Source of the DNA: Pyxicephalus adspersus
Lineage: Eukaryota > Chordata > Amphibia > Anura > Pyxicephalidae
Length of the DNA stretch: 64,000 bases
Reading direction: 5' to 3'
NCBI RefSeq assembly: GCF_032062135.1
Contig: NC_092859.1
Coordinates: 125,867,053 to 125,931,052, forward strand
The notes beneath the pieces were generated by a model. The model ran no database searches, had not been told where the DNA came from, and worked only from the letters and a program-made list of their open reading frames with translations. Below, piece by piece: positions 59,212-64,000 of the stretch (position 1 is its first letter; each line of letters opens with the position of its first letter). Made by a program: the position numbers and the translations under genes.

Positions 59212-61712
59212 CTGCATAAAGACAAAAATAATGGTATAAATTAGGTTATAACTATAGGTGATTTATATAAATATACATTACCAAATGTTTCTTCTTTTGA
59301 AATGTTTACCAGTTTAAAAAAACAATAATATGACATTTTGCCAGGGATTCAATAAAAAGTTGTCTTCTGTTTTTAAAATAGTCACACTAGTATTATTTAT
59401 TTTTTATCCTACCTACAATTGATGAATCAAGGACTTCCTAAAGGCATTGACTAGACGTCTGCTTAATATATGATTGTATTCATCTTTTTTCAGAAGATGT
59501 TCCGGTGAAATATTTGGCTTCCGATGTTGGTTTGCAAGGTATGAAGCCTTTAAATGTACAGAGCCGGGTAATGCTGCTGGCTGTCTATATTTTTTCTAAC
59601 TCACTGCTGCTTCAATGTTTTGGAGACAGACTATAGGTTTGTAAAGGAATACAGCAGTGAGCGGTGGTAATGACCCTGACACAACCAGCAAATAAAATGC
59701 CCACCACTGTATTCCTTGACAAGAGGCATAAACCCCAACTGGTATTTGGGTCAGAATGGTGAAGCTTTTCAATTCAGGGCCACCACCCAAACATATATTT
59801 CTGTACTGACCCTGGGAGCAAATCCTTCCATTTGGGAAAATAATGTTAAATGCAAAAGCAGGTAAAAATGCAACATGAAATCCATTTCAGGTCTGCTGGA
59901 TAAACCCAGGTGCCACCATGATAGTCTGTCTTCTTCAGTCTTGGAGAGCTTTAATAAAACAGGCCCTGTCTAATCTGGTAACTGTTGTTACAAGGACTGA
60001 AAATAAAGGAAAATCCAAATCTTTAACAAGTGTACCAGTACAGAGAGAGTAAAATGAAAAATAGGTATAAAGTATAAAGTATAACACCTAGAGATTTCTG
60101 ACCGTAAAATACAAGCGTGGCTTAAAATCTTATAAAACATTTTGATAAAATAAACAACAAATGAGCTCATATCCCTCTATCAGCATTAGTATCAATCTTT
60201 TGTCTGACTACAAACTGGATTTTATGCGATGATGGCTCCCCTCCCTTCTTCATGGGTTGATGTTGAGTGAGGATGAAATAAGCAGGATACATACATAGAA
60301 GTGCACAAATCAAGTGTTGACTTCTTGTTGTTTAGTCTTGAAGATCAAGATCTGGTCTGGTAAGTATCTGGTAAGTGTGTGTGCCTAGGGACAAGGTCAG
60401 GGGCTGAAATAGGAAAGTGCAGATTGTGCCACTGCACAAAATGGGCTTGGACCCTCCTCAGCCACCATTGGCCCCCACAAGTCACTGGCACATGAGTTTG
60501 GTGGAAGGAACTCAAGTCAGTTCTGTACAGGGACTTGCTGCTAACTATGTTAACCACTGAATAGGGAATCTGGCCCAAAAGCACTGCAATGCTATATATT
60601 TCACTGCAGAAAAATTGAAAACTAAATCAGTCACCTCATTTATAGATAAGCTACAATATATATTATTTCTGGTAAATTGAAGTGGAAGCATGAAATAATC
60701 TTATCTTTGTTCTGTAAATTGTTTATCTCCACAAAGTCCAAGGTAAAAATCATCAATGATGTCTTGGTTCCAGCAAGGTCATTTCTAGGGAACCACTACT
60801 CATCTAGAATCAGTCAGCGATGATTAAGGCATTATTACATACTGGACCTCTAAAAATGTATGCAATCATTACAAAGGAATGAAATTGTCAGAACTTGTTT
60901 GAGTTGTCTCCTGCTCATTTCAGCATGCTTTAGCTGAAACTACATGCCAATAAAATAAAAGTCATTTGAGGTTTCCTTAAATACAAGTGGTTTGTATAAA
61001 TATATACATGTCGACAAATGGCACATTAATAAAAATGTATTTTAACAGAGTAATACACCCAGATAGTTAACAGTCCTTCATTCTGTGTAATAACATAGAG
61101 CAGGAAAAGCTTATGCTAGCAGAAAAAGGCTGTACAAAATAAAGGAAGTTGCAAAACTGAATATTCATGTGACTAAAAAAATGCACTGTTTAAACCAGGG
61201 AGTCCGTACTATTGATTTAAGAAATAAGTCAAAGCAAATAGTTGAGCTTTGTGAGGGAACATAGATCTATATTTGTTAATGATTAAGGCAGACACCACTA
61301 GAGTTTACTTGAGTTGAAAATAGTATTTAGCTATATAGTTGCTGCATGGATTTAATTCATGTTAATCAATATAAATACACCATTAGGATAAGATAGTTAC
61401 CAATATTGTATAAATGATGTGATAACATTATATGTCATTGTTTTACAAAAATGTATCATATATTTTAATCATGCTCACTACAATTAAAGTTCATTTAAGA
61501 TTTTAGTTAGTTTATTTAGTAATACATTTGCTATATGGGTTTCATTTATTTTAAATAAGAAATACACAATAAGAATTGATTATTTGAATATCATTCTAAA
61601 AAAGATGTTGTAATATTTTATGCCATAGTTTTTTTACCAAAATAAATGAAACATTTTAATGCTGCTTACCATAAATACCTACCTAAAGATTTGTCCACCA
61701 AAAAGTGATATC
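59212..61712. other. Aquaporin intron 1 or upstream DNA
   Basis: I looked for exon 1 (a start codon, a short tail and an AEFLGTF-like helix on the minus strand) and did not find it. A half copy of the palindromic repeat lies at 59882-59967. Nothing else is supported. Confidence 0.45.
59882..59967. repeat. Half copy of the palindromic GGCCTGATTTA repeat
   Basis: TTTCAGGTCTGCTGGATAAA to GAGCTTTAATAAAACAGGCCC corresponds to the right half of 49209-49410. Confidence 0.75.
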
Positions 61713-62063
61713 TTAAAGTAGAGCTAAAGTCTCACTTTACAAAACAAAGAATCAGGCAGGTGGTTATTAAAGAAAAGGATGGGGGATATCCCTTTGTCAA
61801 TAAAAATGTTTTACCTGCCTGATTGTGCTGGTAATATGTGAAAAGCCTGGGCTGCGCATGCACAGTGTCAGCTGTAGTTGCCAGAGAAACCCGGCAATCC
61901 TGACTTCCATTGTGTGTCGGGGAAGGATGAACCTGCCTGCGCGGGAGTTACATCACCCCCACATGGCCAATGAAGATCACCGAAGATTGTAGCTGGGCAC
62001 AAGAACATAGGAAGATGGCAGTCCCCTTCAAGGGAATGCAGATAGGCTTTAGTTCAACTTTAA
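61713..62063. mobile_element. TTAA-flanked MITE
   Basis: Left TTAAAGTAGAGCTAAAG and right CTTTAGTTCAACTTTAA are inverted repeats over 17 bp with two mismatches, ending in TTAA on both sides. This is the clearest TTAA-bordered element in the window. Confidence 0.85.
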
Positions 62064-62130
62064 TTATAATCAGAACATGGTGGATGAGTTACCCCCCAGG
62101 CTCCTAAATATCTTAGATGCAGGAACAGTA

Positions 62131-62407
62131 TCCAAAGCTGCCTACCGATGTCAGATTTCTATCACTAGAAATGATCTTTCTTGATCATTTACAATGCTAT
62201 TTGAATGAACATGCACTTCACACGCAGTTCAGTTCTATAGAGGGGTACAGTCATAGGAAATGACAGCAGCCATCCCATTGTTGGTTATAGTGATCTTGCG
62301 AAAGACATTGGACCACAGTCTACTAGATATATACTATGCTACATTTTCACCAAAGACAATCACAATCTTTCATCGAGGTGACAATTATCTATGTGTACAT
62401 AGTCTTA
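62131..62407. repeat. MITE related to 21683-22046, diverged
   Basis: CCAAAGCTGCCTACCGATGT at the left, ATCTATGTGTACATAGTCTT at the right, and TAGAAATGATCTTTCTTGATC folding on itself match the family design. Confidence 0.55.
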
Positions 62408-62831
62408 GATGCAAAAAGTACATAGTTCAGGATATTTAAGAAGAGACAGATATCCATATCAGCATGTGTATAGATAAGGTGATCTGACTTTGGTTCAAGT
62501 AGCTTAATAAAGATGATAAATTCAATCTAACTTCAACCTTTCCATCATGTGCCAGAAGAAAAATCTTTATTTTTTTTATTTTTTTTTTCTTTATTTTTTT
62601 TATTTATTTTTTTATTACCAATTTGGTTTGGTTGGTTTAAAAATTAATAACACTTGACCATAATTCACTAGGCTACAAGAAGATTTGTTTTGGAGAGTGA
62701 ACCGTTCCTGCTCCTTTAGTAAATCAATTCAAGAGACTCGGGGGCAGAAGGGTTAGGGTAAGTGTAAAGTACATAAAACAGAGATCAAAACTAGCCATAG
62801 GGACTTTATTTGGTAAATTCAACAACCTCTA

Positions 62832-63332
62832 CTGGTTAATAACAAAATACCTTTATTATTACTTTTATTAATTATAAAAAAGTTGCTAATGGTGATCGCA
62901 CAATTGAACCATTAGGTACATAAAACAAACCATAAAGTGCTTTCAAGTGCATTAAAATCTATTTGTAATTTGTACCTGTGCAGAATACCCTCCTGGTATT
63001 TTTTTGACAAATGTTGCTGCTGCAGATGCTTTGATATAACATTTTGAAAGCCTGTTAACATAGTAGTACCTTCCTGAGGAAGCAATTACCACTGCGAAAC
63101 GCGTAGAAAATGTAACCATCTATTGAAGAATTCCAAGCGAATCCAAGAAGAAAGTGATATTATTATTTGCTGCTATGGATATTGTGAAAGAACCTGTTTA
63201 AACAGTGAAAGCATCTGACGCAAATATGTTTTGAAAGCACTTTACACTTTGTTTTATGTACCTATTGGCTCAATTGAGTAATCTCTAATAGCAACTTTTT
63301 TGTAATGAATAAATTATTCTGTTTTTAACCAA
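62832..63332 (+). mobile_element. Long inverted-repeat element with hammerhead-like motif
   Basis: Arms at 62832-62947 and 63229-63332 are inverted over about 105-115 bp with some gaps. Shared blocks include TAGGTACATAAAACAAA and AAAAAAGTTGCTA, and the inner edge is TAAAGTGCTTTCAA. The 280-bp centre contains the motif at 63071-63108. There is no coding capacity. Arm sequence is unrelated to that at 41970-42640, but the layout is the same. Confidence 0.85.
63071..63108 (+). ncRNA. Hammerhead ribozyme-like motif, best core and stem II
   Basis: TTC, CTGAGGA, A, GCA-ATTACCAC-TGC, GAAA, CGCG, T, A, GAA. Both core boxes are intact, stem II has a 3-bp GCA/TGC pairing directly before GAAA, and stem I has TTC/GAA at the correct place. 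As at 42257-42301, stem III is only possible between two molecules through ACGCGT. The predicted cleavage site follows A at 63105. Confidence 0.5.
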
Positions 63333-64000
63333 TAGATGTTCAGTTTGCCAAATTAAAAGTTCCTAAAGCTCTTTCTGAGCTCAAGTTTATGTTTTATTTT
63401 GAATGTGGGGGAGGATTTTTTGTGACTCTATTCCAATGCAACTATTTGTATAAGTGTAAAGTAATAAAGGGCATTGTTGAAACTTTTTAAAACATACTGT
63501 TACTTCAAGTTCATCCCAAATGAAAAATAAGTTTTTTTTTCCTCATTTCAGGATCGTTTTACAGTCATGTAATTAATTTATACTACTTAGCTAACTGTAC
63601 ATCCTTGGTTTAAAGCACAGACCTAGCATAAAATTATACAGCTATCTATATCAAAATGCTTACAGTTGTTTCATTGTTGGTGGTCATCATCAGTGTATCC
63701 TGTGCTCCTGTGACCACAATTAGTCACTAGTAAGTAAAAGTAGATTCAAAAAATATTAGCTGTCCAAGCTGAACCATAACTTTACGGGAACCAAAGTACT
63801 GTAAAAAAAAACAATGCATGTGTTGCCTTTCTGTTGTTTGTTAAGGGAGGCTCAGTGTGCCAAGGGCTTAACAGGGACATGTCTTGCATCTTTATTTGGG
63901 TTTTTATCCCTGCACTGCTTTGGTTTTCTTCTGCCCAACTTTCTATTTCAAATATTAACGTGGCCACTATTTTCTGCCAATTAGTATTTTAACCTAACTT
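63333..64000. other. Right edge, nothing recognised
   Basis: AT-rich DNA. Aquaporin exon 1 was not found here either. Confidence 0.4.

Noticed and set aside
62565..62620. T-rich block as a processed-transcript tail
   Set aside because: Interrupted T/A run without an adjoining retrocopy; simple low-complexity DNA is sufficient.
59212..64000. Aquaporin exon 1
   Set aside because: No minus-strand segment with a start codon, an AEFLGTF-like helix and a phase-0 donor was found; it probably lies outside the window.

Overview
This looks like nuclear DNA of a frog, most likely a ranoid. It is AT-rich, has spliced exons separated by kilobase introns, and is full of palindromic DNA elements and (AAT)n-tailed retroposon ends of the kinds I associate with anuran genomes. 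No prokaryotic gene organisation is present. Species assignment is inference.

Two protein-coding genes can be named, both on the minus strand. Positions 1375-2059 hold the first coding exon of a tetratricopeptide-repeat protein closest to TTC24; the rest of that gene runs off the left edge. Positions 46790-59211 hold exons 2 to 6 of an aquaglyceroporin. The four internal exons are 127, 138, 119 and 218 bp, all splice sites and phases fit, and both NPA boxes are intact. Residues in exons 4 and 5 favour AQP10 over AQP9. Exon 1 was not found and probably lies beyond 64000. A likely terminal exon of an unrecognised protein is at 25329-25560 (minus). A weaker cluster of possible exons is at 10497-12321 (minus).

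The rest is mostly repeats. They include a 2012-bp tandem duplication (16641-20664), a solo LTR with 5-bp target duplications (36041-36823), a decayed Tc1-like transposase whose own coding sequence has expanded into a 30-bp minisatellite (40385-41000), a 27-bp minisatellite (6985-7328), several families of short inverted-repeat elements, clustered hairpins at 27617-27804 and 29401-30262, a pyrimidine tract (15358-15720) and an assembly gap (13697-14328).

The most interesting signal is a set of five short motifs with the layout of a small hammerhead ribozyme (CTGANGA, stem II, GAAA, CGCG, T). They are at 770-812, 24762-24803, 41635-41672, 42257-42301 and 63071-63108. Three of them sit between long inverted-repeat arms of otherwise unrelated elements. 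In the best two, the segment that should form stem III is the palindrome ACGCGT, which cannot fold within one molecule but could pair between two. This matches the published idea of dimer-acting hammerhead variants linked to Penelope-like retroelements.
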